In this document: one piece after another, positions 10,253-19,717 of the stretch | How the letters are laid out: the number at the start of each line of letters is the position of its first letter | Numbering within the stretch: position 1 is the first letter of the stretch | Origin: Spiroplasma endosymbiont of Lonchoptera lutea | Lineage (GTDB): Bacteria; Bacillota_I; Bacilli_A; Mycoplasmatales; Nriv7 | Reading direction: 5' to 3' | Assembly (NCBI RefSeq): GCF_964019715.1 | Contig: NZ_OZ026463.1 | Coordinates: 558,001 to 622,000 of the forward strand | Length of the DNA stretch: 64,000 nt | The notes under the pieces: generated by a model | What the model saw: only the letters and a program-made list of their open reading frames with translations | The model's database searches: none | What the model was told of the DNA's origin: nothing | Program-made: the position numbers and the translations under genes

Positions 10253-10552
10253 TTAACTTAAAGCCGTTTTTAATTCTTCTTTGGACTTATAACCATTTAA
10301 AGTTCTTTTTAATTGACCATCATCAAAAATTAATAATGTCGGAATTGAATTGATATTAAATCTTTGTGCCAATTCTTGTGATTCATCAATATCAACTTTA
10401 ACAAAAGAAACTTCTTTCATTTCATCAGATAATTGTTCAAAAATTGGTGCTAACATTTTACAAGGTCCACATCAATCCGCATAAAAATCAATAATAACTT
10501 TACCAGTTTTAATAGCTTCATCAAACTTACTTATATCTGTTTTAATAACCAT
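10253..10552 (-). CDS. trxA: Thioredoxin, 99 aa
   Basis: Classical cytoplasmic thioredoxin of normal length. It has the redox site ADWCGPCK (residues about 25-32), the D26-equivalent IDFYADWC, and the cis-Pro loop NSIPTLLIF. It reduces protein disulfides, with electrons normally supplied by thioredoxin reductase (trxB, not in this window). Start preceded by GGAG. IS-B copy 3 is inserted 37 bp upstream of the start and may have displaced the native promoter. Confidence 0.95.
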
Positions 10553-10589
10553 TTTAAATTCTCCTTTCATTCTTTATTATTTTAACATA

Positions 10590-11650
10590 CCTGAAATGTA
10601 AAATTAAAAAGGACACTTATATAAAAAACAAATTGTGTTAATTCTATAATTAAGAAAAGAAAGGAATTAGCACAATGTATAAGTATCTGACTATTGAATC
10701 AATAATAGCAATAAAAGAATATAAAAGTTATGGATTTTCTATTCGTAAAATAGCAAAAGCAATTGATTATAGTAAATCAACTGTACACAGAGTTTGTAAA
10801 TTATTAAATCAAAACTTATTACCATTAGAAATATTGAATCAAGTTCAAAAAAATAAACAAAATGCAGGTAGAAAATTAATAATTTTAACTTTAACAGAAA
10901 TTAATACTATCAATCATTTGTTAATTACTAAAAATTATGCTCTTGATATAATTGCTGATTTTTTAAAGAAAAATAAAATAAAAAATATTTCAACAAAAAC
11001 TTTATATAACATGTTTAAAACAAATCGAATGGGTTTTGATGAAAAAAATTTATTGAGAAAAGGCAAAAATAAACCTCATAAACAAAAAGAAACTAGGGGC
11101 AGAATTAATAATTGTAAATCTATTCATGAAAGAAATTTAATCATTCCAAATATTAAAAATATACAAGAATTTGGCCATTTAGAGGGAGATACTATCGTTG
11201 GTAAAGATCATAAAAGTTCTATTATTACTTTAGCTGATATATGATCAAAAACCACAATTCCTTTGAAAACTAAAAATCATAAAGCAGAAAGTATTACACA
11301 AAGTATAATAAAATTTATTTCAAAATTAATACCAGGAACAATTAAAACTATTACTTTTGATCGTGGTAAAGAATTTAGTAAATGAAAATTAATTGAAAAA
11401 AATTGTAATGTTAAAATTTATTTTGCAGATGCCGGCAAACCTTGTCAAAGAGGTTTAAATGAGAACAATAATGGTATTTTAAGAAGATATTTACCAAAAT
11501 CTACTGATTTATCTTCATATAAACAAAAAGACTTAAATTCTATAGCATTTCAAATTAATTCTACACCCAGAAAATCATTATCTTATAAAAGACCAATAGA
11601 TTTAATACAATTATTTTAAAAAACTGTCCCATTTATATTTACAATTCAGG
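10590..11650 (+). mobile_element. IS-B copy 3, between trxA and the HAD gene
   Basis: Complete element flanked by ATA on both sides (a 3-bp duplication; a 4-bp one does not match). Inserted upstream of trxA in the opposite orientation. Confidence 0.92.
10675..11619 (+). CDS. IS-B transposase, copy 3
   Basis: Intact 314-aa frame with the consensus GHLEGDTIVGKD and ILRRYLPK. Usable as the reference copy of the family. Confidence 0.9.
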
Positions 11651-11671
11651 ATAATTAAAATAATAATATTT

Positions 11672-12484
11672 TTACTTCAAAATGTATTTACGAATCATAT
11701 TACCAACACCATTTTCATTATTACTTTGACAAATATAATTAGATAATTTTTTAATAATCTCAACTGAATTATCCATTGCCACTGGATGACCCACTGCTTG
11801 CATTAATCATTGATCATTATATGAATCACCAAACGCCATTGCTTCACTAGTACTAATTCCTAATAAATCACAAATATATGTAACCCCATAACCTTTACTC
11901 ATTTTTGGCAATGTTATTTCATATATTCCTGGATGATATTCTTTAATATCTAAATGCGAAAATTTTTCATTAAATTCATTAATTAATTCCTGAGAAGCAA
12001 CTTGACTAGTAATAGTTTTAGCAATAATAACAATCCGAGCAATATCACTATTTAAATCATCAATGTCATTCAATACTGTATATTTTGCTTGCATAACATC
12101 AGCTCAATAACTAGAATTTTCTCCAAGGCGATTAACAAAAGAACCATCTTCAGTATACAATTGACATTTAAAACCTTTATTATCAACTCAACGATAAACC
12201 GCTTTAGCAACATCATAATTAATATTTCCATTAAAAATTAATTTTTTATCTTTAAATGAATAAATATGAACACCATTATTAGCAACAACAAAACTTTTAA
12301 ATTTATGAGCATTAATTTGTTTAGCAATACTAATAGCATTAGTAGTAATTCTTCCTGTATTAATAACAACAATAACACCTTGCTTTTGAGCTGTAATACA
12401 CATTTCCTTATTAAATTCAGTTAGACAATGATTATCATTAAACAAAGTCTCATCAATATCAATAAAAATAATTTTTATTTTCAT
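11672..12484 (-). CDS. Cof-type HAD-superfamily phosphatase, 270 aa
   Basis: Begins MKIKIIFIDIDETLF, the DxD nucleophile motif of HAD hydrolases. VINTGR is the second motif, and the C-terminal GDSYNDQWLMQAVGHPVAM is the Cof-type metal-binding motif. A large cap domain (C2B type) lies between. Members dephosphorylate sugar phosphates or flavin-type substrates; the substrate cannot be told from sequence. ATG 12484 is chosen over 12502 because AAAAGGTGGG lies at proper spacing before it. Confidence 0.9.
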
Positions 12485-12540
12485 TAAACCCACCTTTTTC
12501 ATTTTTTAAATATCTATTTATTAAAATAATACTAATTAAT

Positions 12541-12567
12541 TAAAAAAATAATGCACTATTAAGTGCA
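12541..12567 (-). terminator. Terminator of tRNA-Leu
   Basis: TGCACT/AGTGCA stem with an ATTA loop (12552-12567), followed on the minus strand by TATTTTTTTA. It lies 15 bp downstream of the tRNA. Confidence 0.75.
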
Positions 12568-12582
12568 CATTTTATAATAAAT

Positions 12583-12667
12583 GGTGCGGGTTAAGGGACT
12601 TGAACCCCCACGTCGTAAAACGCCAGATCCTAAGTCTGGTGCGTCTGCCAATTCCGCCAAACCCGCA
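12583..12667 (-). tRNA. tRNA-Leu (UAG)
   Basis: 85-nt class II tRNA. Acceptor TGCGGGT pairs with ACCCGCA, CCA is encoded, the anticodon loop is ACTTAGGA (UAG), the variable arm is long and the T-loop is GGTTCAAGTCC. Confidence 0.95.
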
Positions 12668-12733
12668 TTACAAATTACTTTAACATTATAATACAAAATC
12701 ACCACAATTATCAATAGACTAACAACTATATTT

Positions 12734-12776
12734 TGTAGAAACCATATACATATGACAAGATTTTGTTTTCTACAAA
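12734..12776 (+). promoter_or_regulatory. Prophage left-end hairpin
   Basis: TGTAGAAA at 12734-12741 pairs with TTTCTACA at 12767-12774 (10 bp counting flanking bases). It is conserved exactly in the second prophage (34582-34622), just before the first ORF. Role unknown: attenuator, packaging signal or junction. Confidence 0.45.
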
Positions 12777-12796
12777 CTTTTAGGGGGTGTTTTCTT

Positions 12797-12898
12797 TTGG
12801 CAGTAATATTTTGTATTGAATGCGACAACGAAAGTTATGTTGTTGGTAATAAAAATACAGTTGGAATCTGTAATTCTTGCGATGAAAAGGGTTTTTAA
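12797..12898 (+). CDS. Plectrovirus tiny Cys-rich protein, 33 aa
   Basis: Starts at TTG after a strong site (TTAGGGGGTG). Contains two Cys pairs (CIEC near the start and CNSC near the end), a possible one-zinc ribbon. Nearly identical to the ORF at 34645 in prophage 2. Purifying conservation in two phage copies supports a real gene. Confidence 0.6.
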   Translation: MAVIFCIECDNESYVVGNKNTVGICNSCDEKGF

Positions 12899-12901
12899 AT
12901 T

Positions 12902-13057
12902 TTGAAAGGAACGATAGATTATAAAATATGTCGCTGGTGTTTACATCTATTTAGTGATAAACGATATTTGCATGTTGCTTGTGAGAAAAAATTTATTAAT
13001 CATATTAAAAAAATTTTAAAAAATAAAAGTAAAAGGAATTTAAAAAATAATGTTTAA
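12902..13057 (+). CDS. Plectrovirus small basic Cys protein, 51 aa
   Basis: TTG start after GGGTTTTTAAATT. It has CRWC then a third Cys, followed by a Lys-rich tail (KKILKNKSKRNLKN). It overlaps the next gene by 8 nt. The homologue at 34749 ends differently because extra DNA is inserted there. Confidence 0.55.
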   Translation: MKGTIDYKICRWCLHLFSDKRYLHVACEKKFINHIKKILKNKSKRNLKNNV

Positions 13058-13349
13058 AGTTAAATTAGTTAGTATAAAAAGAAAAATATTTAAAAATAAA
13101 GATGGCTCTATGATGTCAGGTTATTCTGCCGAATTTTTGCGTTATGAAAATGACTTATTTGAGCCTACCGGCGAACAAAAGGCTTTATGAATTGATGATA
13201 ACAATCTAGAACAACAAGAAATTTATAAACTGTTAAAAGAAAATGTTAAATCATTTTTTAGTTGCGAATTAACTTTTGAAAAAACCCCCAAAATAGTTAA
13301 CTTGCAAAAAATTGAATTATCAAAAAATCAAAAAAACTTGTCCAGTTAA
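13050..13349 (+). CDS. Conserved plectrovirus protein, 99 aa (possible ssDNA-binding role)
   Basis: Starts MFKVKLVSIKRKIF and contains SGYSAEFLRYEND and KALWIDDNNLEQQE. Almost identical to 35522-35821. It lies directly upstream of the putative origin and rep, the place where ssDNA-phage genomes often carry a single-strand-binding protein; that role is inference only. Confidence 0.65.
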
Positions 13350-13481
13350 TTGATAATCACTTCGGTCTGCGAAGCGGTGCGGAAGGCGTATGCCCCGCCC
13401 GCTAGCGGGTTAGTCGGCGAAGCCGACTATTACTTGATTAAATAACACAACTGGCGAAAATCTAAAACGGGAGCATAAAAT
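13350..13481 (+). other. Putative plectrovirus replication origin, GC-rich hairpin region
   Basis: Non-coding and strikingly GC-rich compared with everything around it. Several short hairpins follow one another: CTTCGGTCTGCGAAG, CCCGC-TA-GCGGG and GTCGGC-GAA-GCCGAC. It sits between the 99-aa gene and rep and is repeated with few changes at 35822-35953. A rolling-circle origin recognised by the adjacent HUH Rep is the natural reading. Confidence 0.5.
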
Positions 13482-13815
13482 ATGAATTTACAACCTCAAA
13501 ATCCGACTGATTTTTATATGAAAACCATTTATTACGGGCAATATATTCGTAATATTGTTATGCCTTTAGAACGCATCAAAGCAAATAACCGCAATGTTAG
13601 CGGTTTAAAAAATAGAGGTAATTGCGATACAAAACTGCTTAATAGTAATATTCGTGCAAAATCTAATGTTATTCGGAAGGCATACCATAATTTTTGAGAC
13701 TGTAAAAAACTTACATTCTTAACTCTTACTTATGCTGATGTTAATGAATTTGACATTAGAAAATGTAAGCGTGATTTAAATAAATTTTTTAAAAAATTAA
13801 AATATTGATTTAAAG
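13482..13815 (+). pseudogene. Plectrovirus Rep, 5' part only
   Basis: Encodes the first 111 residues (MNLQPQNPTDFYMKTIYYG to KKLKYWFK) of the Rep seen complete at 35954. It stops at IS-B before the HUH motif, so it cannot be active. The 3' half is not found elsewhere in the window. Confidence 0.9.
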
Positions 13816-14876
13816 CCTGAAATGTAAAATTAAAAAGGACACTTATATAAAAAACAAATTGTGTTAATTCTATAATTAAGAAAAGAAAGGAATTAGCACA
13901 ATGTATAAGTATCTGACTATTGAATCAATAATAGCAATAAAAGAATATAAAAGTTATGGATTTTCTATTCGTAAAATAGCAAAAGCAATTGATTATAGTA
14001 AATCAACTGTACACAGAGTTTGTAAATTATTAAATCAAAACTTATTACCATTAGAAATATTGAATCAAGTTCAAAAAAATAAACAAAATGCAGGTAGAAA
14101 ATTAATAATTTTAACTTTAACAGAAATTAATACTATCAATCATTTGTTAATTACTAAAAATTATGCTCTTGATATAATTGCTGATTTTTTAAAGAAAAAT
14201 AAAATAAAAAATATTTCAACAAAAACTTTATATAACATGTTTAAAACAAATCGAATGGGTTTTGATGAAAAAAATTTATTGAGAAAAGGCAAAAATAAAC
14301 CTCATAAACAAAAAGAAACTAGGGGCAGAATTAATAATTGTAAATCTATTCATGAAAGAAATTTAATCATTCCAAATATTAAAAATATACAAGAATTTGG
14401 CCATTTAGAGGGAGATACTATCGTTGGTAAAGATCATAAAAGTTCTATTATTACTTTAGCTGATATATGATCAAAAACCACAATTCCTTTGAAAACTAAA
14501 AATCATAAAGCAGAAAGTATTACACAAAGTATAATAAAATTTATTTCAAAATTAATACCAGGAACAATTAAAACTATTACTTTTGATCGTGGTAAAGAAT
14601 TTAGTAAATGAAAATTAATTGAAAAAAATTGTAATGTTAAAATTTATTTTGCAGATGCCGGAAAACCTTGTCAAAGAGGTTTAAATGAGAACAATAATGG
14701 TATTTTAAGAAAATATTTACCAAAATCTACTGATTTATCTTCATATAAACAAAAAGACTTAAATTCTATAGCATTTCAAATTAATTCTACACCCAGAAAA
14801 TCATTATCTTATAAAAGACCAATAGATTTAATACAATTATTTTAAAAAACTGTCCCATTTATATTTACAATTCAGG
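13816..14876 (+). mobile_element. IS-B copy 4, first unit of composite C1
   Basis: Complete element. The left flank is phage rep (AAAG). The right flank is TTTC, which is not host DNA but the inverted interior of a second IS-B. Confidence 0.92.
13901..14845 (+). CDS. IS-B transposase, copy 4
   Basis: Intact 314-aa frame; carries ILRKYLPK like copy 1, placing these two in the same sub-lineage. Confidence 0.9.
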
Positions 14877-15940
14877 TTTCTTTAAAAAATCAGCAATTAT
14901 ATCAAGAGCATAATTTTTAGTAATTAACAAATGATTGATAGTATTAATTTCTGTTAAAGTTAAAATTATTAATTTTCTACCTGCATTTTGTTTATTTTTT
15001 TGAACTTGATTCAATATTTCTAATGGTAATAAGTTTTGATTTAATAATTTACAAACTCTGTGTACAGTTGATTTACTATAATCAATTGCTTTTGCTATTT
15101 TACGAATAGAAAATCCATAACTTTTATATTCTTTTATTGCTATTATTGATTCAATAGTCAGATACTTATACATTGTGCTAATTCCTTTCTTTTCTTAATT
15201 ATAGAATTAACACAATTTGTTTTTTATATAAGTGTCCTTTTTAATTTTACATTTCAGGAAAAATAAAATAAAAAATATTTCAACAAAAACTTTATATAAC
15301 ATGTTTAAAACAAATCGAATGGGTTTTGATGAAAAAAATTTATTGAGAAAAGGCAAAAATAAACCTCATAAACAAAAAGAAACTAGGGGCAGAATTAATA
15401 ATTGTAAATCTATTCATGAAAGAAATTTAATCATTCCAAATATTAAAAATATACAAGAATTTGGCCATTTAGAGGGAGATACTATCGTTGGTAAAGATCA
15501 TAAAAGTTCTATTATTACTTTAGCTGATATATGATCAAAAACCACAATTCCTTTGAAAACTAAAAATCATAAAGCAGAAAGTATTACACAAAGTATAATA
15601 AAATTTATTTCAAAATTAATACCAGGAACAATTAAAACTATTACTTTTGATCGTGGTAAAGAATTTAGTAAATGAAAATTAATTGAAAAAAATTGTAATG
15701 TTAAAATTTATTTTGCAGATGCCGGAAAACCTTGTCAAAGAGGTTTAAATGAGAACAATAATGGTATTTTAAGAAGATATTTACCAAAATCTACTGATTT
15801 ATCTTCATATAAACAAAAAGACTTAAATTCTATAGCATTTCAAATTAATTCTACACCCAGAAAATCATTATCTTATAAAAGACCAATAGATTTAATACAA
15901 TTATTTTAAAAAACTGTCCCATTTATATTTACAATTCAGG
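14877..15940. mobile_element. IS-B split into inverted halves, second unit of composite C1
   Basis: 14877-15258 is the first 382 bp of IS-B on the minus strand. 15259-15940 is the remaining 682 bp on the plus strand. Together they make 1064 bp, one IS-B plus 3 bp; AAA is present at both break ends. The transposase is thereby cut in two (15173 back to 14877, and 15259 to 15909) and inactive. Confidence 0.9.
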
Positions 15941-16482
15941 TAATCAAGATTATCAATAATATCGTTATAGTTATGGTTGCCATCAAATTTGGTGGTTGTT
16001 TCTGGCAAATCAATGTCAGTACTTGGTTTAGTTTCTGTTTTTGCTTCAATAGCTACTAACTTCATTATACTTTTTCATCTTGTAAGTTTTAAATTTATTT
16101 TATTTCCCTTAAATTTTATTTTATCTGTTATGTTTATGCCTAATTTTTGAATTGATTTTCAGCCGTTGTCATTTTTATAAAAGTAAGCGTTGTTTAAAGA
16201 CCCATATTGATTTTTTATTCATTTAGGTGCATTTAAGAGTTCATTTTTATCTTCTTCCGAAAAATCTAAGTAGTAAAGATTTTCTATATTTTCAATTGGC
16301 ACACCTGCATATTTGTTTATTGTTATTTTTGCACTAGATAATTTTAATTCGTATGATTCATTATTTTGTCTTTTGTTTCTAATTAGTGATTGTGTTGTTG
16401 TTTTATCATTATTAATGTTTGAGGGAATAGTAAAAATGTTATTGAAACTAATAGTTAGCACGGTAAATATTTTCATAAACAT
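15941..16482 (-). pseudogene. Plectrovirus adsorption (pIII-like) protein, N-terminal part
   Basis: The first 180 residues of a secreted phage protein. The signal peptide is MFMKIFTVLTISFNNIFTIP, followed by a basic motif IRNKRQ. ATG 16482 lies after AAAGGAGTG. The visible end (NYNDIIDNLDY) aligns with YNQFQDKLDY of the full-length protein at 39385. The receptor-binding part is otherwise unlike that of prophage 2. Truncated by IS-B, so the phage cannot be infectious. Confidence 0.8.
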
Positions 16483-16497
16483 TTTTATCACTCCTTT

Positions 16498-16704
16498 TTA
16501 AAATATTTTATTTTTCATTGTTCTTTCAGTTTTGATTTTTTTAATAAGTCACTCAATACCACAATTTATAATTACAGCTAATGTGATGCATATATCTAAA
16601 TATCCTAATATCATAAGTGAAATTAATGCTTCAAATTTTTCATATAATAATTTCAAATCATTAATTTCCAATTTTAAAAATGTAAGGTAAAATTCTTCAT
16701 CAAT
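16498..16704 (-). CDS. Small plectrovirus membrane protein, about 68 aa
   Basis: Open frame ending four bases before the adsorption gene's ribosome site. One hydrophobic segment (LISLMILGYLDICITLAVII) and a basic tail. No ATG, GTG or TTG stands at the likely 5' end; the frame opens at an ATT or AAT near 16704. Start uncertain. Confidence 0.35.
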
Positions 16705-16718
16705 ATTTTTTTAAAGAA

Positions 16719-17114
16719 TTAATGAGCTTGTTTGATTTCATTTTTCAAGGCTCTTTTTGCTCTAATTTTCTGAATAATAAAGCGGATTAATTTTTCAAAT
16801 TTAATTGCAAAATATATTGCGCCACCTCATCAAAAAACAAATATTCCTGCTAGCATAACGCCACTATTGAACTTGCCAAAGAAATTAACCATTTCTTTAT
16901 TCATAAAATCATTAAATTCGTCACTTGTTCCAGTTATTCATTTAGTATCAACTACTGTTAATGCACAAATTAATAAACTTATAAAGATGAAAATAATACT
17001 TAATGATACTTTTAACCACTGTTTTTTAAAAGAATTTTTAATCCTTAATTTTTTTAATGGCGTTTTTTCTTTTGAATTATCTTTTTTAAATAATTTTATT
17101 AAAATTTTTTTCAT
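16719..17114 (-). CDS. Plectrovirus two-TM membrane protein, 131 aa
   Basis: Starts after AAAGGAG. Basic N-terminus (MKKILIKLFKKDNSKEK), TM at about 40-60 (VSLSIIFIFISLLICALTVV), extracellular loop, second TM at about 85-105 (GVMLAGIFVFWWGGAIYFAI) and a basic tail. No counterpart in prophage 2. A minor coat or assembly role is likely by position. Confidence 0.6.
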
Positions 17115-17136
17115 TTTAATTCTCCTTTCATATTTT

Positions 17137-17385
17137 TTATCGTCCTTTAATCACAATAAATAAGGCAATAAGTACACAAGTAACACCAAGAATGGTAAAA
17201 ATTGGGTGTTGCGAAAATGTTCGTGCCATTGGTTTAAATAGTTCTAAAATTGTTAAATTACTAGTAATAAATTTTTGAAAATTGGTAAGGCCTTCGCTAA
17301 TATAGTTTGTTAAAGTTTCAAAATGACTACCAGCCAATAGTCCAAGAACAGTTATTAAGATAAAAATAATAATTAGTTTAAACAT
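17137..17385 (-). CDS. Plectrovirus two-TM virion/assembly protein, 82 aa
   Basis: Hydrophobic ends (LIIIFILITVLGLLAG and FTILGVTCVLIALFIVI) around ILELFKPMARTFSQHPIF. Clear homologue of the 81-aa protein at 39115 (ILDLFKPMIRLFSQHPIF), in the same position just before the adsorption region. Probable minor coat protein. Confidence 0.65.
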   Translation of the reverse strand: MFKLIIIFILITVLGLLAGSHFETLTNYISEGLTNFQKFITSNLTILELFKPMARTFSQHPIFTILGVTCVLIALFIVIKGR

Positions 17386-17387
17386 TG

Positions 17388-17672
17388 TTAGTTACCTTGT
17401 TTTGTTTTTATTAGTTTTATTTGTTTTTTAGTTTTTCCTCACGCACTTAAACGACCTTTATTTTTAACCGCATATTGGCGTTGTTTTTCCAAATTAACTT
17501 GTTGACTACCAAATCCAAGAATAATTGCCATAAGAAATTCTACGGCCAGCGTTAAGAATAAAGGAAATATTAGTTGAATATTCGTTCCTGGTACTTCCAA
17601 ACTTCAAATTAAATCAAAAACCTTATAAAGCATTTGGGCCAGAAAGTCGGCCATTTTTGCGAGATTTTCCAT
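17388..17672 (-). CDS. Plectrovirus membrane protein with basic tail, 94 aa
   Basis: MENLAKMADFLAQMLYKVFDLIWSL matches the start of the 108-aa protein at 38778 (MENLEKMASLIGDMFYKFFDLIWTL). One TM at about 35-55 and a Lys/Gln-rich C-terminal tail. Sits 3 bp after the Zot-like gene. Confidence 0.6.
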
Positions 17673-17675
17673 TTT

Positions 17676-18662
17676 TTATTGTTCCTTTTCTTTCATTTTT
17701 CTTAAAAATTTGCTAAATTTATCCATTTTTAAGTATTCTAAGTCTTCTAAATCAATTGCTGTGTCATTATAGTATTTATCTTCATAATTAGGATTTACTT
17801 TTGAATTTAAGTAATCTCTTAAAAATGCTAGGTAAAAAGAATTGTAAGTATTAAGTATTGGTAGGGGAATTTTTAGTTTAAAAAAATAAATATCAAGTTC
17901 AGGAATATCCCGGTATTTAATGCGACGACCCTTTTTACTATTTTTAGCATCAATTAAGGTGTTTCGTCAGCGTTCATATTCTTCAATGCTAGTAAAGGTG
18001 CCATAGATGACTTTTAAGTAGGGTCGAAAAATATTAACGGGTTTTTTGCGAATGCCGACAATCACATTATTGGCAATATCACGAACTTTAACTCAAATAT
18101 GTTTATCTCTTTGGCCACTAGCGAGCACAATATGACCGAAATGGCGTGCCAGAGCAAAATATTCTTGAATACCAGTTTCTTCGTTTTTGGTATTATTTTT
18201 TTCTCAATCAGTTCCTTCTAAAAATAAATTGGTTTCATCTCACAACAGTAAGGTTTTGTCCGGCAATACTGGATAATCAAAGTCTAATAATCCCATATGT
18301 CCTAAACTTAATTTTTGGGTTTCTAGTAATGGAAAGGTTGAGGCGATGTGATATTTTTTCTTTTTTAGTAATTTTGCTGCGTATACTAGAAAGGCGGTTT
18401 TCCCAGTTCCTAATGAACCAATAACAATATTTAATGGTGAGTTTTTTAAGAAATTAATAACTTTGTTAATTTGTGTTAAATTACCAATTTTAAAAAGGAA
18501 AATTAAAATACAACCCGCTAAAAATAAATAGCTCACAATGTTTTTAAAATAACCGTTGTAAATATATCAAATTGCTCCGCAATGTCATAAAATTAAAAAT
18601 GAGGTGTGATTTAATTCAATAAAATGGTTATTTTTTTCTATTATTCATTTGCAAAATTTCAT
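17676..18662 (-). CDS. Zot-like assembly ATPase (filamentous phage pI type), 328 aa
   Basis: Two N-terminal hydrophobic stretches, then Walker A GSLGTGKT (about residue 82) and Walker B LLLWDE (about 135), followed by TNLFLEGTD. This is the plectrovirus equivalent of gpI/Zot, an inner-membrane ATPase that drives extrusion of virions without lysis. The ribosome site GTGAGGTG precedes ATG 18662. About 60% similar by eye to the copy at 37776. Intact. Confidence 0.85.
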
Positions 18663-18686
18663 CTTGCACCTCACTTTATTTTTTTA

Positions 18687-18932
18687 TTAGCGTACTGCTC
18701 CAAGTAATTTTTCAAACATTTTAAAGCAAATAAAGAATATTGCCAAAATAAATGGAAAAATGAAGATTCAGTAATCAGCAAAGAAGTTACCGACTTGTGG
18801 CATATTAACAGCAATAATTTCTCACATTTTAGTAAACGCTGTTATAATTGCATTTCACAATTTAGTCATCGCGTCACTAGCTGTTATTTTTTCTACTGTT
18901 GCTGGTGCATCGGCCAAGAAAATTCCAAACAT
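18687..18932 (-). CDS. Plectrovirus major coat protein, 81 aa
   Basis: Preceded by a very strong ribosome site (AAAGGGGGTG), as in prophage 2, consistent with high expression. Amphipathic N-terminal half, then a long TM (NFFADYWIFIFPFILAIFFI) and a basic end (CFKMFEKLLGAVR). Aligns with 37502-37744 at ..MP.V.NFFA.YW and FKMFEKL. Small, one TM and basic C-terminus are the features of filamentous phage coat proteins. Confidence 0.75.
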
Positions 18933-18952
18933 ATAATCACCCCCTTTCTTTT

Positions 18953-19066
18953 TTAAAACATTCATCATTTATATTCAAAGTTTTTCTTAAATTTGTTAAA
19001 ACCACGATTAACCTTAACACGATTGTGTTTTTTCCTAATTAATTTTGAATTTCTTTGTGAATGCAT
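18953..19066 (-). CDS. Very basic 37-aa plectrovirus peptide
   Basis: Reads MHSQRNSKLIRKKHNRVKVN then RGFNKFKKNFEYKWWMF; about a third of the residues are Lys or Arg. The ribosome site is poor. It lies in the gap just before the coat gene. Could be a DNA-condensing virion peptide or a chance ORF; prophage 2 has no obvious copy in the matching gap. Confidence 0.35.
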
Positions 19067-19098
19067 CACAATTTAGCTTCGCGACATTACTTTTGCTT

Positions 19099-19329
19099 CT
19101 ATCTAAATACTGATATGGTTTTTCAAAGTAGCATTAGAATAAATCACACCATAACTGCTGTCAAGAATCAAAAAGCAATGTTTGCTATTAAAAGTCAAAG
19201 TGGTTTTTCGGTTAAATTAATTTCTTTACCACCAGTAATATGAGCTGGAATAGTTGTAATTTGAATAAATAAATCTCAGAAAGTTTGTTTAATTTGTTCT
19301 CAATTAAATTCTTTTAAGTTTATTGTCAT
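19099..19329 (-). CDS. Plectrovirus membrane protein, 76 aa
   Basis: Homologue of 37256-37486: shared WDLFIQITTIPA and LWLLIANIAFW. Amphipathic N-terminus then a long hydrophobic C-terminal half. Ribosome site GGAGAT. Confidence 0.65.
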
Positions 19330-19332
19330 TTT

Positions 19333-19494
19333 TTATCTCCCAAAAATCATTTTTATTGGTAAATACATAATTGAAATTAAGGCGAAAAGAAAAGTAATGA
19401 TAATAATTAATCCGGCAATAAACGCAACTTGTGCAGGCATTTTTTCTATCGGAACAAACAGTTCTAAGAATTCCATGATAATTTTTCAAAACAT
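19333..19494 (-). CDS. Plectrovirus small membrane protein, 53 aa
   Basis: MFWKIIMEFLELFVPIEKMP followed by one TM. Counterpart of the 49-aa ORF at 37101 (ELIYPTADLPPQVVF). Start overlaps the previous stop (TAATG), indicating coupled translation. Confidence 0.6.
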
Positions 19495-19715
19495 TATTTT
19501 TTATCCGCGTTATTGTTTTTTGAATTAGGAGCTTTAACTCATTCTTCAAAGCGAGCAATAAATACTTTTTCGTCTTTTGTAAAATTACCAGTATTATTTT
19601 TAATGGCATTTTTATATTTAATTCGCATTTTTATTTTGGCATAAATTTTATAAGCAAAATATGCCAATAGCATTATGCAAATGATAATAAATATTAATCC
19701 AATCGCAATATTCAT
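19494..19715 (-). CDS. Plectrovirus small membrane protein, 73 aa
   Basis: N-terminal TM (IAIGLIFIIICIMLLAYFAY) followed by a basic, then acidic cytoplasmic tail with FTKDEKVFIARFEEW. Same design as 36879-37091 (FTYAQRIFIAKFKRN). Strong AAAGGAG site. Confidence 0.6.
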
Positions 19716-19717
19716 TT

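Larger units (their letters stand above)
12734..13815 (+). mobile_element. Plectrovirus (SpV1-like) prophage fragment 1
   Basis: Sequence identity with the large prophage starts abruptly at TGTAGAAACCATATAC (12734 here, 34582 there), which marks the probable left junction. It carries two tiny Cys-rich ORFs, the 99-aa protein, the GC-rich intergenic region and the 5' part of rep. It is cut at 13815 by IS-B. Confidence 0.85.

Noticed and set aside
12559-12828. 89-aa ORF on the minus strand
   Set aside because: It reads through tRNA-Leu and the phage junction; a translation of structural RNA, not a gene.
15232-15534. 100-aa ORF starting in the inverted IS-B arm and continuing in the direct half
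   Set aside because: A junction artefact of the composite; only the second part is transposase sequence and the fusion lacks the HTH.
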